A DNA stretch of 64,000 nt. It comes from Polaromonas sp. Its GTDB lineage: Bacteria > Pseudomonadota > Gammaproteobacteria > Burkholderiales > Burkholderiaceae_C. This document shows positions 16,763-25,362 of this stretch, in pieces (position 1 is the stretch's first letter; every line of letters begins with the position of its first letter). Position numbers and translations under genes: made by a program. The notes under the pieces are model-generated. The model ran no database searches and was not told where the DNA came from. It was given only the letters and a program-made list of their open reading frames with translations. The stretch is from positions 217,253 to 281,252 of the forward strand of contig NZ_JAQSDL010000043.1 of assembly GCF_029945895.1 (NCBI RefSeq), given 5' to 3'.

Positions 16763-18247
16763 TCACAGCCCCAGGGACTGAAAGATCCCGTCCATGCGCG
16801 CCTGCACCGCCGGGTCCATGACGATGGGACGACCCCATTCGCGCTGGGTTTCGCCGGGCCATTTGTTCGTCGCGTCCAGTCCCATCTTGCTGCCCAGACC
16901 GCTCACTGGCGAGGCGAAGTCCAGGTAGTCGATAGGGGTGTTTTCTATCAACATGGTGTCGCGCGCCGGGTCCATGCGGGTGGTCAGGGCCCAGACCACC
17001 TCGCGCCAGTCGCGCACATCCACGTCATCGTCCACCACGACCACCAACTTGGTGTACATGAACTGGCGCAAATGGCTCCACACGCCCATCATCACGCGCC
17101 GTGCGTGGCCAGGGTAGGCCTTCTTGATGCGCACCAGGGCCATGCGGTAGCTGCAGCCTTCCGGCGGCAGGTAGAAGTCGGTGATTTCGGGAAACTGTCT
17201 CTGCAGCAGGGGAATGAACAGCTCGTTCAGGGCCATGCCGAGCACGGCAGGCTCGTCCGGTGGTTTGCCGGTGTAGGTGGAGTGGTAAATCGGGTCGCGC
17301 CGCAAGGTGATGCGGTCCACCGTGAACACCGGAAACGAGGCCTGCTCGTTGTAATACCCCGTGTGGTCGCCGAAGGGGCCTTCCAGCGCGTGCTGGTAGC
17401 CGGTGGCGTGGCCGGCATCCGGATAGATGTGGCCCTCGAGCACGATCTCGGCGGTGGCCGGAACACGCAAACCGCTGCCCAGCGCCTGCACGACGTCGGT
17501 GCGTGCGCCGCGCAGCAGGCCGGCGAACTGGTACTCGGACAGGCTGTCGGGGACCGGGGTCACCGCGCCGAGGATGGTGGCCGGATCAGCTCCCAGGGCA
17601 ACGGCCACGGGATAAGGCTGGCCCGGGTTCGCCGCCCCATGGTCGCGAAAATCGAGTGCGCCGCCGCGGTGCGCCAGCCAGCGCATGATGAGCTGGTTGC
17701 GTGAGAGCACCTGCTGGCGGTAAATGCCCAGGTTCTGCCGTGGCTTGTGCGGCCCCTGGGTGATCACCAGGCCCCAGGTGATCAGGGGTGCGATGTCGCC
17801 GGGCCAACAGTGTTGCACCGGCAGGCGCGCCAGATCGACATCAGCACCTTCCCAGACCACATCCTGGCAGGGCGCTGAACGCAATTCACGCGGCGCCATG
17901 TGCCACAGGGTTTTGAGCAGCCCGCCCAGGCCGAGCATGTCTTTCAGCCCTTTGGGCGCCTCAGGCTCCTTGAGGGCGGCAAGCACCTCGCCAAAGGAAC
18001 GCAGCGCGCGCAGGTCGCTCACACCCATGGCGCGCGCCACACGCGCAGGCGTGCCGAACAGGTTGGCCAGCACCGGCATGTGATGTCCGGTGGGTTGTTC
18101 GAACAACAGGGCCGGTCCGCCAGCGCGCAGGACGCGGTCGCACAGTACCGTCATTTCCAGGTGCGGCGACACTGGCTCGGCCACGCGGCGCAGGTCGCCT
18201 GTCTGCTCGAGCTGGGCCATGAAATCGCGCAGGTCGCGGTAGCGCAT
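16763..18247 (-). CDS. ubiD: UbiD, 4-hydroxy-3-polyprenylbenzoate decarboxylase
   Basis: prFMN-dependent decarboxylase of ubiquinone synthesis, 494 aa, the normal length. Diagnostic stretches are [22 protein letters not shown] at the start, [43 protein letters not shown]..., [28 protein letters not shown] (E, D and H of the active site) and [25 protein letters not shown]. It starts 3 bp after the ubiX stop, so flavin-prenyltransferase and its client enzyme are translated together. It is the last clear member of the ubiU-to-ubiD operon. Confidence 0.96.
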   Translation of the reverse strand: MRYRDLRDFMAQLEQTGDLRRVAEPVSPHLEMTVLCDRVLRAGGPALLFEQPTGHHMPVLANLFGTPARVARAMGVSDLRALRSFGEVLAALKEPEAPKGLKDMLGLGGLLKTLWHMAPRELRSAPCQDVVWEGADVDLARLPVQHCWPGDIAPLITWGLVITQGPHKPRQNLGIYRQQVLSRNQLIMRWLAHRGGALDFRDHGAANPGQPYPVAVALGADPATILGAVTPVPDSLSEYQFAGLLRGARTDVVQALGSGLRVPATAEIVLEGHIYPDAGHATGYQHALEGPFGDHTGYYNEQASFPVFTVDRITLRRDPIYHSTYTGKPPDEPAVLGMALNELFIPLLQRQFPEITDFYLPPEGCSYRMALVRIKKAYPGHARRVMMGVWSHLRQFMYTKLVVVVDDDVDVRDWREVVWALTTRMDPARDTMLIENTPIDYLDFASPVSGLGSKMGLDATNKWPGETQREWGRPIVMDPAVQARMDGIFQSLGL

Positions 18248-18250
18248 GGG

Positions 18251-18862
18251 TCAGGTTCCGGCCGTGGCCGGAGACCGTCCGTCCCAGCGCGGGGCCAGGT
18301 CGTGCGGCAGGTCCAGCAGGTCCAGCACACGCGCCACGCTGCCGTCCACCAACTCCGCCACCGACTGCGGGCGCTGGTAGAACGCCGGCATGGGCGGACA
18401 GATAATGGCGCCCATTTCGGTCGCGCTGACCATGTTGCGCAGGTGACCCAGGTGCAGCGGTGATTCGCGCACCATCAGCACCAGCCGTCGGCGCTCCTTT
18501 AGCACCACATCGGCGGCGCGCGTGATGAGGTTGTCCGCCAGCCCGTGCGCCACGGCGGCCAGCGTACGCATTGAACACGGCGCCACCACCATGGCACTGC
18601 ATAAAAAAGAGCCGCTGGCAATGGAGGCGCCCACATCGTACGCATCGTGCACCTGGTCGGCCAGGGCTTCGACGGCGACGCGGTTCATGCCCTGTTCCTG
18701 GTCGAGGTTGCGCCAGCCCGCGTCGGACACCACCAGGTGGGCTTCGATCTCCGCCATGGCATGAAGCACCTGCAGCAGGCGCGTGCCGTACACCGCGCCG
18801 CTGGCCCCGGAAATCGCCACAATGATCCGGCGGGGTGAAAGTGCGCGGTCACCGGGGGTCAT
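18251..18862 (-). CDS. ubiX: Flavin prenyltransferase UbiX
   Basis: Makes the prenylated FMN cofactor used by UbiD. 203 aa. The FMN-binding N-terminus IIVAISGASGAVYGTRLLQVLH, then ASGSFLCSAMVVAPCSMRTLAAVAHGLADNLITRAADVVLKERRRLVLMVRESPLHLGHLRNM, matches the family closely. The start at 18862 overlaps the end of the upstream zinc-binding (DGC) gene by 14 bp, indicating translational coupling. ubiD follows after 3 bp. Co-location with ubiU/V/T suggests this copy serves low-oxygen quinone synthesis, but it may be the only copy in the genome. Confidence 0.95.
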   Translation of the reverse strand: MTPGDRALSPRRIIVAISGASGAVYGTRLLQVLHAMAEIEAHLVVSDAGWRNLDQEQGMNRVAVEALADQVHDAYDVGASIASGSFLCSAMVVAPCSMRTLAAVAHGLADNLITRAADVVLKERRRLVLMVRESPLHLGHLRNMVSATEMGAIICPPMPAFYQRPQSVAELVDGSVARVLDLLDLPHDLAPRWDGRSPATAGT

Positions 18863-19283
18863 GCTCGCCCGTTCCTGTGGCGGCAGCCCCGCTACCGGGA
18901 GGGGCCGCACGCAGCGGCGCCGCCAGCAGGTCGGCCGCCACCCGCTCGAGCACCAGCGCCGCCTGCGCGGGATCGAAGTCCTCATGCGTGCGTTTTTTGA
19001 CACCGTATTGCTGAAGCGGGTAATGCCGGTCAGCCGTGATGCCATGGCGCGCCAGCACACTTTTCACGCAGGCCAGCGGGCAGCCGTCGAGTGCGATGAC
19101 GGGCCGCCCGGATCGCACGATTTTCATCAGATGCGGCACGTCGCCACCCACCCCGGCAATGCAGGACATCTCGGCGACGCCGCGCCTGTCCAGCTGCAGC
19201 GCCACCTGGTTGGCCAGCTGCGCGGCGCTGGAGCATCCCGAACAGGAATAGACCAGCGGCAAACTGCGCCTATCCTCAGTCAT
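18849..19283 (-). CDS. Putative zinc-binding protein (DGC domain)
   Basis: 144 aa. Cysteine motifs CSGCSSAAQLANQVAL, then SCIAGVGGDVPHLMKIVRSG and ALDGCPLACVKSVLARHG match the DGC (putative zinc-binding) family, named for its Asp-Gly-Cys motif. Function is unknown; a metal or Fe-S handling role is plausible. The start at 19283 has an AGGAAA ribosome site. The 3' end overlaps ubiX by 14 bp and the 5' end overlaps ubiT by 8 bp, so it is firmly inside the quinone operon. That position is unusual and worth noting. Confidence 0.85.
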   Translation of the reverse strand: MTEDRRSLPLVYSCSGCSSAAQLANQVALQLDRRGVAEMSCIAGVGGDVPHLMKIVRSGRPVIALDGCPLACVKSVLARHGITADRHYPLQQYGVKKRTHEDFDPAQAALVLERVAADLLAAPLRAAPPGSGAAATGTGEHDPR

Positions 19284-19800
19284 GGTTTTTTCCTGCATGC
19301 TGACGCGGGCCGACACCGGCCGACCGTTGCCGTGGCCCCAGGCGTGCCAGCAGCTGGAGCGGCGCCCACTGCTGCAGGTCGAGCACCGGCAACTCCAGGG
19401 CATCGAGCGCGTTCTTGACGACCAGGCCCAGTTCGGTGTCGCCCTCCATGGCAAGGCGGCGGCTGAAAAAGAGCGTGTCCGGGTCTTCCTGGCGCTGCGC
19501 CAGGCGCATGAAATCGTGGGCGCTGGCACTGATAGCCAGGTCGGTGATCTGCTGCCGGGGACAGGCGGCAAAGCGCTGCCCTGTCCAGGAAAAATCAAAC
19601 GTCAGGCGCGCGTCACGCACGTGGATGCGAAGCTTCTTGTGCAGCAGCAGGCGGCCCACATCGGCCGGCAGCTGGTGCGCCAGGCCCAGGTTCAGCGCGC
19701 TCACCAGGAGAACCGAGCCGGGATAAGCCGGCAGGCGCTGCAGCAGCGAACCGAGGGCTGGCGGCAAAACAAGGGGAGGAGATGAGGAAAGGGGTTTCAT
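19276..19800 (-). CDS. ubiT: UbiT, SCP2-type lipid-binding accessory factor of O2-independent ubiquinone synthesis
   Basis: 174 aa, the length of the E. coli protein as I recall it. It carries an SCP2 sterol-carrier fold: LVSALNLGLAHQLPADVGRLLLHKKLRIHVRDARLTFDFSWTGQRFAAC, then LAISASAHDFMRLAQRQEDPDTLFFSRRLAMEGDTELGLVVKNALDALE. Known: UbiT with UbiU and UbiV allows ubiquinone synthesis without oxygen, and its SCP2 domain binds lipid intermediates. The start at 19800 follows the trhA stop by 14 bp. Presence of ubiU and ubiV upstream on the same strand makes the assignment secure. Confidence 0.92.
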   Translation of the reverse strand: MKPLSSSPPLVLPPALGSLLQRLPAYPGSVLLVSALNLGLAHQLPADVGRLLLHKKLRIHVRDARLTFDFSWTGQRFAACPRQQITDLAISASAHDFMRLAQRQEDPDTLFFSRRLAMEGDTELGLVVKNALDALELPVLDLQQWAPLQLLARLGPRQRSAGVGPRQHAGKNHD

Positions 19801-19814
19801 GGTGGTCCGCAGAG

Positions 19815-20432
19815 TCAGGCCACATACAGCAGCACGGTGATGAAGTGGCAGATGCTGCCGCCCAGCACAAACAGGTGCCACCAGCCGTGGCCGTGGCGCA
19901 GCTTGTGGTCAGTGGCGTAAAAACCAATGCCTATGGTGTAGCAAGCGCCGCCCGCGGCCAGCCAGGCAAAGCCCGAAGGCGTCAGGGCGGTCCACAAGGG
20001 CGACACCGCCACCAGCGCCAGCCAGCCCATCAGCACATAGATGACCAGGGACAGCACACGCGCGCCCTTGGCCAGCCAGATTTCCTGCACGATGCCCAGC
20101 AGCGCCAGGCTCCACACCACGCCCAGCAAGGACCAGCCCCAGGCGCCGCGCAGCGACACCAGCGCAAATGGCGTGTAGCTGCCTGCAATCAGCAGGTAGA
20201 TCGAGCAGTGGTCAAACTTGCGCAGCACGTTTTTGGCGCGGCCGCGCACGCTGTGATACAGCGTGGAAAAAACGTACAGCGCGACGAGCATGGCACCGTA
20301 GATGCTGAAGCTCACAATTTTCCAGGGGTCACCCACGAAGCCGGCGGGCACGATCAGTGCGGCCGAACCCGCCACCGCCAATCCGGCACCGACGAGGTGG
20401 CTGATGCTGTTGAAACGTTCACCGTGGTACAT
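19815..20432 (-). CDS. trhA: Hemolysin III family (PAQR/TrhA) membrane protein
   Basis: 205 aa with seven hydrophobic segments, starting MYHGERFNSISHLVGAGLAVAG. The family signature is HSVRGRAKNVLRKFDHCSIYLLIAGSYTPF, and GIGFYATDHKLRHGHGWWHLFVLGGSICHFITVLLYVA closes the protein with the conserved histidines. Despite the name, related bacterial PAQR proteins are linked to membrane lipid homeostasis rather than lysis. It sits between ubiV and ubiT with 12- and 14-bp gaps. It is thus co-transcribed with quinone genes, an arrangement I do not recognise as standard. Confidence 0.9.
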   Translation of the reverse strand: MYHGERFNSISHLVGAGLAVAGSAALIVPAGFVGDPWKIVSFSIYGAMLVALYVFSTLYHSVRGRAKNVLRKFDHCSIYLLIAGSYTPFALVSLRGAWGWSLLGVVWSLALLGIVQEIWLAKGARVLSLVIYVLMGWLALVAVSPLWTALTPSGFAWLAAGGACYTIGIGFYATDHKLRHGHGWWHLFVLGGSICHFITVLLYVA

Positions 20433-20444
20433 CGTTGTCAGCCC

Positions 20445-21347
20445 TCAGCCCGTCACCGCGAAAGCCACCTGCTCCAGACCGGGGCGGCCGTGCCAGTAGC
20501 CATTGCAGCCCTTCTCCGGCATGAGGGCCTGCATGCGCGCCAGCGCCTCCTGCGGCGTCAGCACCTGCTTGCGTGCTGCATCGAACAGGGCGATCACCTC
20601 TGCCATGTGCTGCGCCTGCGGACTCAGGCGGATCACATCCACGTCCGCAGCACGCATGTCCTCCAGCGCATCGACCAGGTTGTAGACGCGGGCCGACTGG
20701 GTCTGCGTGCCGTTGAGCACCAGGAACTCCTCGCTCTCGCGGGTTCTGAGCATCAGGCCGTCCGGGTGGTCGAGGCAACTGAAGCGGCAGTCGTCCTTGG
20801 GCAGGTTGCGTTGCCGCGCGGTAAAGCAGCGCGCCGAGTAGGCCAGCGGCATGCGTCCATAGGCAAACACCTCGGTCTCCAGTCCGGACGGGCGGTCCTG
20901 CTGCAACAGCGCAAGATCACCTTGCTTCATCTCCAGCGGCATGACCCAGCGGCTCGCGCCCAGCGACGCCATCCATTGCAGCGAAGCCTGGTTGTACAGG
21001 TTGAGATGCGGGCCGGCCACAAACGGCAACTTGCCCGCCAGGCGGTGGACGGCACCCATGTCATTGGCCTCGACCCGAAAATCGCCATTGGCCGTGATCC
21101 TGTGCATGGTGCCCACATCGCTGCCCGACTCCAGCAGCACCTGGGTTGAAAGCACCACCTCCTTGCCAGCAGAGCGCAGGCGGGCCGCGATGTCCAGCCA
21201 GTCGGCCAGGCGCAACTCATGACGCCGCGAACACACGGTCTCGCCGAGGTAGACCACGTCCACCGGCGTCCCAGCGATGGCGTCGTAGAAATTGAAGACA
21301 GTCTGCCGCTGCCAGTAGTACAGCAATGGCCCCAGAGCGATTTTCAT
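20445..21347 (-). CDS. ubiV: UbiV, U32 peptidase-like Fe-S subunit of the UbiU-UbiV hydroxylase system
   Basis: 300 aa. With UbiU it hydroxylates the ubiquinone ring without oxygen, using prephenate as oxygen donor in E. coli. The four 4Fe-4S ligands are present: C39 (LGETVCSRR), C174, C187 and C191 (YSARCFTARQRNLPKDDC and FSC). The spacings 13 and 4 match E. coli UbiV, and C39 has the same number. Other signatures: LPFVAGPHLNLYNQASLQWM and GCNGYWHGRPGLE. The start at 21347 has GGAAA upstream; an ATG at 21362 overlapping the ubiU stop is also possible. Confidence 0.95.
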   Translation of the reverse strand: MKIALGPLLYYWQRQTVFNFYDAIAGTPVDVVYLGETVCSRRHELRLADWLDIAARLRSAGKEVVLSTQVLLESGSDVGTMHRITANGDFRVEANDMGAVHRLAGKLPFVAGPHLNLYNQASLQWMASLGASRWVMPLEMKQGDLALLQQDRPSGLETEVFAYGRMPLAYSARCFTARQRNLPKDDCRFSCLDHPDGLMLRTRESEEFLVLNGTQTQSARVYNLVDALEDMRAADVDVIRLSPQAQHMAEVIALFDAARKQVLTPQEALARMQALMPEKGCNGYWHGRPGLEQVAFAVTG

Positions 21348-21361
21348 GGTGCGGATTTCCA

Positions 21362-22411
21362 TCATTTCCAGGGTCGGTGGTAAGCGCCCAGCGTGTGTTG
21401 CTGCCCTTCGGCGACCTGGTCGAGGCTGGCCATCCAGCTGGTTTTTGGTGCGTAACGATGCGGGTTGGCAACACAATGGTCGATCGCCTCGCGCCAGACT
21501 CGCGTTACCTGCGCCACATAAGCAAGGCTGCGCTGGCGACCCTCGATCTTGATGGCGCGCACACCCATCTTCATGAGCTGGGGTAGCAGTTCGAGCGTGT
21601 TCAGGCTGGCAGGCTCCTCAATGGCGTAATAACTCTCGTCATCACCCACGTCGAAGCGTCCTTTGCACAGCGTGGGATAGCCGGCATTCTCACCGCCGGC
21701 ATATCGGTCTATCAGCACACCGCCCAGACGCGATTCCAGGCCCTGCGGTGTTTCCTGCCAGCGCACGGACCTGGCCGGCGAACATACGCCGTGCGTGTTG
21801 GGAGATTCGCCCGTCACATAGGACGAAAGCGCGCAGCGCCCCTCCACCATCACACACAGGCTGCCAAACCCAAACACCTCGATCTCCACCGGTGTCTTGT
21901 CAATGACCTGCCGCACCTGTTCCAGCGACAACACACGCGGCAACACCGCGCGAACGACGCCGAACTGCTCGCGGTAGAAGTTGATGGCCTCGTAGTTGGT
22001 GGCCGAACCCTGCACCGAGAGATGCAGGCGCAGCGCCGGATAACGCAAGGCGGCGTACTGCATGAGCCCGGGGTCCGCCAGGATCACGGCATCCACCCCC
22101 AGGTCCACAGCCTGATCCAGCGCCGCGCGCCAGGGACCGGGGTTGGCGGCCTGCGGATAGGTGTTGAGCGCCATGAAGACCTTGCAGCCGCGCTCGTGGG
22201 CATACCGGACGCCCGTGGCAATGGCGGCCTCGTCGAAATTGAGGCCGGCGAAATTGCGCGCATTGGTCGCGTCGCGCAGGCCCAGATAGACACAGCTGGC
22301 GCCGTTGTCCACCGCGGCCTTCAGGGCCGGCAGGCTGCCGGCCGGGCAGACCAGTTCCGGCGCGATGGAATGAGACAGGGCAGATTCGGCGAGAGGTGTG
22401 GAGTGGGTCAT
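21362..22411 (-). CDS. ubiU: UbiU, U32 peptidase-like Fe-S subunit of O2-independent ubiquinone hydroxylation
   Basis: 349 aa. Cysteines C186, C193, C210 and C249 (FGSLCVMVEGRCALSSY, THGVCSPAR, PTLCKGRF) reproduce exactly the 7-17-39 spacing of the E. coli UbiU 4Fe-4S ligands. The N-terminus ELVCPAGSLPALKAAVDNGASCVYLGLRDATNARNFAGLNF and SVQGSATNYEAINFYREQFGVVRAVLPRVLS are classic for YhbU. The ATG at 22411 is chosen; no strong ribosome site is seen and the N-terminus is 17 residues longer than in E. coli. It heads the leftward operon from the FNR/NsrR control region. Confidence 0.95.
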   Translation of the reverse strand: MTHSTPLAESALSHSIAPELVCPAGSLPALKAAVDNGASCVYLGLRDATNARNFAGLNFDEAAIATGVRYAHERGCKVFMALNTYPQAANPGPWRAALDQAVDLGVDAVILADPGLMQYAALRYPALRLHLSVQGSATNYEAINFYREQFGVVRAVLPRVLSLEQVRQVIDKTPVEIEVFGFGSLCVMVEGRCALSSYVTGESPNTHGVCSPARSVRWQETPQGLESRLGGVLIDRYAGGENAGYPTLCKGRFDVGDDESYYAIEEPASLNTLELLPQLMKMGVRAIKIEGRQRSLAYVAQVTRVWREAIDHCVANPHRYAPKTSWMASLDQVAEGQQHTLGAYHRPWK

Positions 22412-22594
22412 GCAGGCAGCGATCGGACGTCGGCCCCGAACGGAGCCGTCACAGCGCACGACCATACGTCAATCCTTCCAGATACTTTCTGATCCCCGTC
22501 AAGAAATGGGCTCAAGACCTTCAAGGCGGGAAGCAGCGCCGCACGCCGGGATAAAACCTGTTGGTAGACAGGGGTGAGTTGATCAGTCGTGCAT

Positions 22595-22608
22595 TTGACC
22601 TGAATCAA
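22595..22608. promoter_or_regulatory. FNR/Crp-family binding site in the ubiU-DUF2249/norB divergent region
   Basis: TTGAC-CTGA-ATCAA differs by one base from the FNR consensus TTGAT-N4-ATCAA. It lies 183 bp from the ubiU start and 93 bp from the DUF2249 start. A class II FNR promoter (site centred at -41.5) would start rightward RNA near 22643, with TTATAG (22633-22638) as -10. The site is seen; use by FNR or a Dnr-type NO regulator is inference. Confidence 0.72.
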
Positions 22609-22635
22609 CAGGGGAATTGTCATTGCTCGAACTTA

Positions 22636-22658
22636 TAGATGTATTATAGATGCACCTT
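22636..22658. promoter_or_regulatory. NsrR-like nitric-oxide operator upstream of DUF2249-norB
   Basis: Two 11-bp half sites (TAGATGTATTA and AGATGCACCTT) are separated by one base. They match the dyad AAGATGYATTT-N-AAATRCATCTT at about 18 of 22 positions. The site overlaps the likely rightward start point, ideal for repression. An nsrR gene lies 3 kb downstream in the same cluster. Binding is inferred. Confidence 0.68.
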
Positions 22659-22700
22659 ATAAATCGTCCTTGTTTTTACTTGTTATCGAATGGAGTCTCC

Positions 22701-22988
22701 ATGAGCCATACCTCTGCCCCTGCCGCGCTAGACATCCGCACTCTCCCGCCCCGCGAGCGCCATTCCCTGATCTTCTCGACCTTCAGCCAGCTCAGCGCCG
22801 GCCAGGCCATGGAATTGATCAACGACCATGACCCCCAGCCGCTTCGTCACCAGTTCCAGGCCGAATGGCCAGGCAAGTTCAGCTGGTCCTACCTGGAACA
22901 GGGACCGGCCACCTGGCGCGTGGCCATCACCCGGCTGGCACCTGCGCACAGCGACGGTCAATGCTGCGGATCCTGCGGCGGCGCCTGA
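22701..22988 (+). CDS. DUF2249 domain protein, first of two flanking norB
   Basis: 95 aa. DUF2249 signature: LDIRTLPPRERHSLIFSTFSQLSAGQAMELINDHDPQPLRHQFQAEWPGKFSWSYLEQGPATWRVAITR. The C-terminus ends in a cysteine-rich tail, CCGSCGG, that could bind metal. The family is often found with denitrification and NO-related genes; its function is unknown to me. The start at 22701 has GGAG seven bases upstream. It lies 30 bp before norB and is the first gene after the FNR/NsrR region. Confidence 0.88.
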   Translation: MSHTSAPAALDIRTLPPRERHSLIFSTFSQLSAGQAMELINDHDPQPLRHQFQAEWPGKFSWSYLEQGPATWRVAITRLAPAHSDGQCCGSCGGA

Positions 22989-23018
22989 TCCCCTTAAAGA
23001 AACCAGAAGGAATATGCG

Positions 23019-25295
23019 ATGAAAAACAACAACATGCTGTGGCGCTGGCTCGGCTTCATCTTTGTCCTGTCGTTTGGGGCCCTGGGTTACCTTGGCGTAC
23101 AGATCTACCTGACAGCCCCTCCCATCCCCAAGGCCGTCGTCACCACCTCGGGGGAGGTACTTTTTACCGGCGAGCAGGTCCAGAAAGGCCAGCAGGTCTG
23201 GCTGGCCAGCGGCGGCCAGCAGCAAGGCAGCGTCTGGGGCCACGGCGCCTACCTGGCGCCGGACTGGTCGGCCGACTGGCTGCACCGCGAAGCCGTGGCG
23301 CTCCAGACCATCCATACGCAGGCATTGCGCAAGGATCCGGCGGCCATCACGGCGTCGGATCGAGGCGCGGTCGATGCTGCGCTGAAGGAGGAAATGCGGC
23401 GCAACACCTATGACCCCACCAGCGAAACCGTCACCGTGTCACGCGACCGTGCACAGGCAATCCGTGAAGTGGCGAGTCACTACAGCGCACTGTTCGGCAG
23501 CGATGTTCTGCTGGACAAGCTGCGTGACCAGTATGCAATGACGGGCAACCTGCTACCCGACGCGGCGGATCGCCACGCGCTCGCCGCCTTCTTTTTCTGG
23601 ACGTCCTGGGCCGCGACCACCGACCGGCCGGGCGAGGAGAACCTGTCTTACACCAGCAACTGGCCACACGAGCCGCTGGTCGGCAACAAGATGACCGACT
23701 CTGCCGCGATCTGGTCGATGGTCAGCATCGTCCTGCTGCTCGGTGCGATCGCCGCCATGTTGTGGCTGCACGGCAGCCAGCGCCATGAGCCGGAGGCTCT
23801 GCCGCCCAAGGCCGATCCTTTGCTGGGCGCCGTCGCCACACCCTCGATGAAGGCGACGCGCAAGTACTTCTTTGCCGTGGTCGGTCTCATGCTGCTGCAG
23901 ATTGCCATGGGCGTGGTCACGGCGCACTACGCCGTTGAAGGCCAGTCCTTCTTTGGCTTCCCGCTCGCGGAAGTGCTGCCCTATGTCGTGAGCCGTACCG
24001 TGCATACGCAAATCGGCATCTTCTGGATCGCCACCGCCTGGCTGGCCACCGGTCTCTACATCGCCCCACTGCTGGCGGGACGGGAACCCAAGATGCAAAA
24101 GCTCGGCGTGGACGTTCTGTTCTGGGCCCTGATTGCCATCGTGGTCGGGTCGACCGTGACCGGCTGGCTGGGCACGCTGCAGCACCGCGGCGTGGACTTC
24201 AGTTTCTGGATCGGCAATCAGGGGCTGGAATTCACCAGCATGGGCCGTGTCTGGCAAATCCTGCTGTTCGTGGGCCTGCTGTTCTGGGTGTTTCTGCTCG
24301 GCCGCGCGCTCTGGCCTGCGCTGAAGAAGCCTTCGGAAACCCGCGGTCTGATCGCCATGGTCTTCCTGTCGGCCACCTGCATCGGCGGCTTCTATGCAAC
24401 GTCGCTGACCTGGGGACAGAACACGCATTACTCGATGGTCGAGTACTGGCGCTGGTGGCTGGTTCACCTGTGGGTGGAAGGCTTCTTTGAAGTGTTCGCC
24501 ACCGCGGTGGTTGCGCTGATCTTCACCAAGCTGGGACTGGTTCGCACCGAAAGCGCCAACCGCGCCATCATCGCCGAGACCATCGTGTTCCTGTTCGGCG
24601 GCATCCTGGGCACGCTCCATCACCTCTATTTCACCGGTACGCCCACTTCGGTGATCGCCGTCGGTGCGGTGTTCTCGGCGCTTGAAGTCGTCCCCCTGAC
24701 GCTGATCGGCCTGGAAGCCCTGCAGACCTACCGCCGTTCCAACGCCCTGCCGTGGCTGGCCGCCTACAAGTGGCCTGTCATGTGTTTTGTTGCAGTCGGC
24801 TTCTGGAACACCGTCGGTGCCGGCCTGCTCGGCTTCGCCATCAACCCGCCCGCCTCGCTCTACTATGTACAGGGTCTGAACATGACTGCAGCCCACGGCC
24901 ACGCCGCTCTGTTCGGTGTCTACGGCATGCTTGGCATCGGCCTCATGCTGTTCTGCCTGCGCGGCCTGTATGCGCGCCATCTGCACGCCGACAACATCCT
25001 CAAGCCGGCCTTCTGGAGCCTCAACATCGGCCTGGCGATGATGGTCTTCCTGTCGCTGCTGCCGGCCGGTATTTACCAGGCCTGGGCCAGCGTGAGCAAA
25101 GGCCTGTGGTACGCCCGCTCGCCGGAAATCATCCACTCACCCGTGATGGAAACCCTGGTCTGGATGCGGGTGCCGGGCGACATCCTGTTCGCCATCGGCG
25201 CAGTCCTGCTGGCCTGGTATGCCGTCCGCCTTCTGCGGCGTCCAGCGGCTCAACCTGCCAACGCCCTTACCGCCAAGGCAGTGGCCGGTCTCTGA
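23019..25295 (+). CDS. norB: Quinol-dependent nitric oxide reductase, qNorB
   Basis: Single-subunit inner-membrane NO reductase that takes electrons directly from quinol and forms N2O. 758 aa, the qNOR length. An N-terminal helix is followed by the periplasmic NorC-like domain (FTGEQVQKGQQVWLASGGQQQGSVWGHGAYLAPDWSADWLHREA). Then come the heme-copper-oxidase-like helices with catalytic histidines in VSRTVHTQIGIFWIATAW, EYWRWWLVHLWVEGFFEVFAT, LGTLHHLYFTG and MTAAHGHAALFGVYG. No norC is present, consistent with qNOR. A good AAGGAA ribosome site precedes it. Confidence 0.96.
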   Translation: MKNNNMLWRWLGFIFVLSFGALGYLGVQIYLTAPPIPKAVVTTSGEVLFTGEQVQKGQQVWLASGGQQQGSVWGHGAYLAPDWSADWLHREAVALQTIHTQALRKDPAAITASDRGAVDAALKEEMRRNTYDPTSETVTVSRDRAQAIREVASHYSALFGSDVLLDKLRDQYAMTGNLLPDAADRHALAAFFFWTSWAATTDRPGEENLSYTSNWPHEPLVGNKMTDSAAIWSMVSIVLLLGAIAAMLWLHGSQRHEPEALPPKADPLLGAVATPSMKATRKYFFAVVGLMLLQIAMGVVTAHYAVEGQSFFGFPLAEVLPYVVSRTVHTQIGIFWIATAWLATGLYIAPLLAGREPKMQKLGVDVLFWALIAIVVGSTVTGWLGTLQHRGVDFSFWIGNQGLEFTSMGRVWQILLFVGLLFWVFLLGRALWPALKKPSETRGLIAMVFLSATCIGGFYATSLTWGQNTHYSMVEYWRWWLVHLWVEGFFEVFATAVVALIFTKLGLVRTESANRAIIAETIVFLFGGILGTLHHLYFTGTPTSVIAVGAVFSALEVVPLTLIGLEALQTYRRSNALPWLAAYKWPVMCFVAVGFWNTVGAGLLGFAINPPASLYYVQGLNMTAAHGHAALFGVYGMLGIGLMLFCLRGLYARHLHADNILKPAFWSLNIGLAMMVFLSLLPAGIYQAWASVSKGLWYARSPEIIHSPVMETLVWMRVPGDILFAIGAVLLAWYAVRLLRRPAAQPANALTAKAVAGL

Positions 25296-25303
25296 CCTCC
25301 CTC

Positions 25304-25340
25304 GAAAGGCCGGCCGCACCGGCCTTTCGTCTCTTTCTAC
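25304..25340 (+). terminator. Hairpin with T-rich tail after norB
   Basis: A perfect 10-bp stem GAAAGGCCGG / CCGGCCTTTC (25304-25313, 25319-25328) with a 5-nt loop is followed by a T-rich stretch. A short second DUF2249 gene starts 23 bp later, so it may terminate partially or stabilise the norB message. Confidence 0.7.
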
Positions 25341-25362
25341 TTTTTTTATAGGAGCTTTCACC

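Noticed and set aside
19815..20432. Hemolysin III as a virulence toxin
   Set aside because: The family is PAQR-like membrane proteins; its place inside a quinone operon argues against a toxin role.
22579..22586. TTGATCAG as a second FNR site
   Set aside because: Only one half site is convincing; the intact TTGAC-N4-ATCAA 16 bp further is clearly better.
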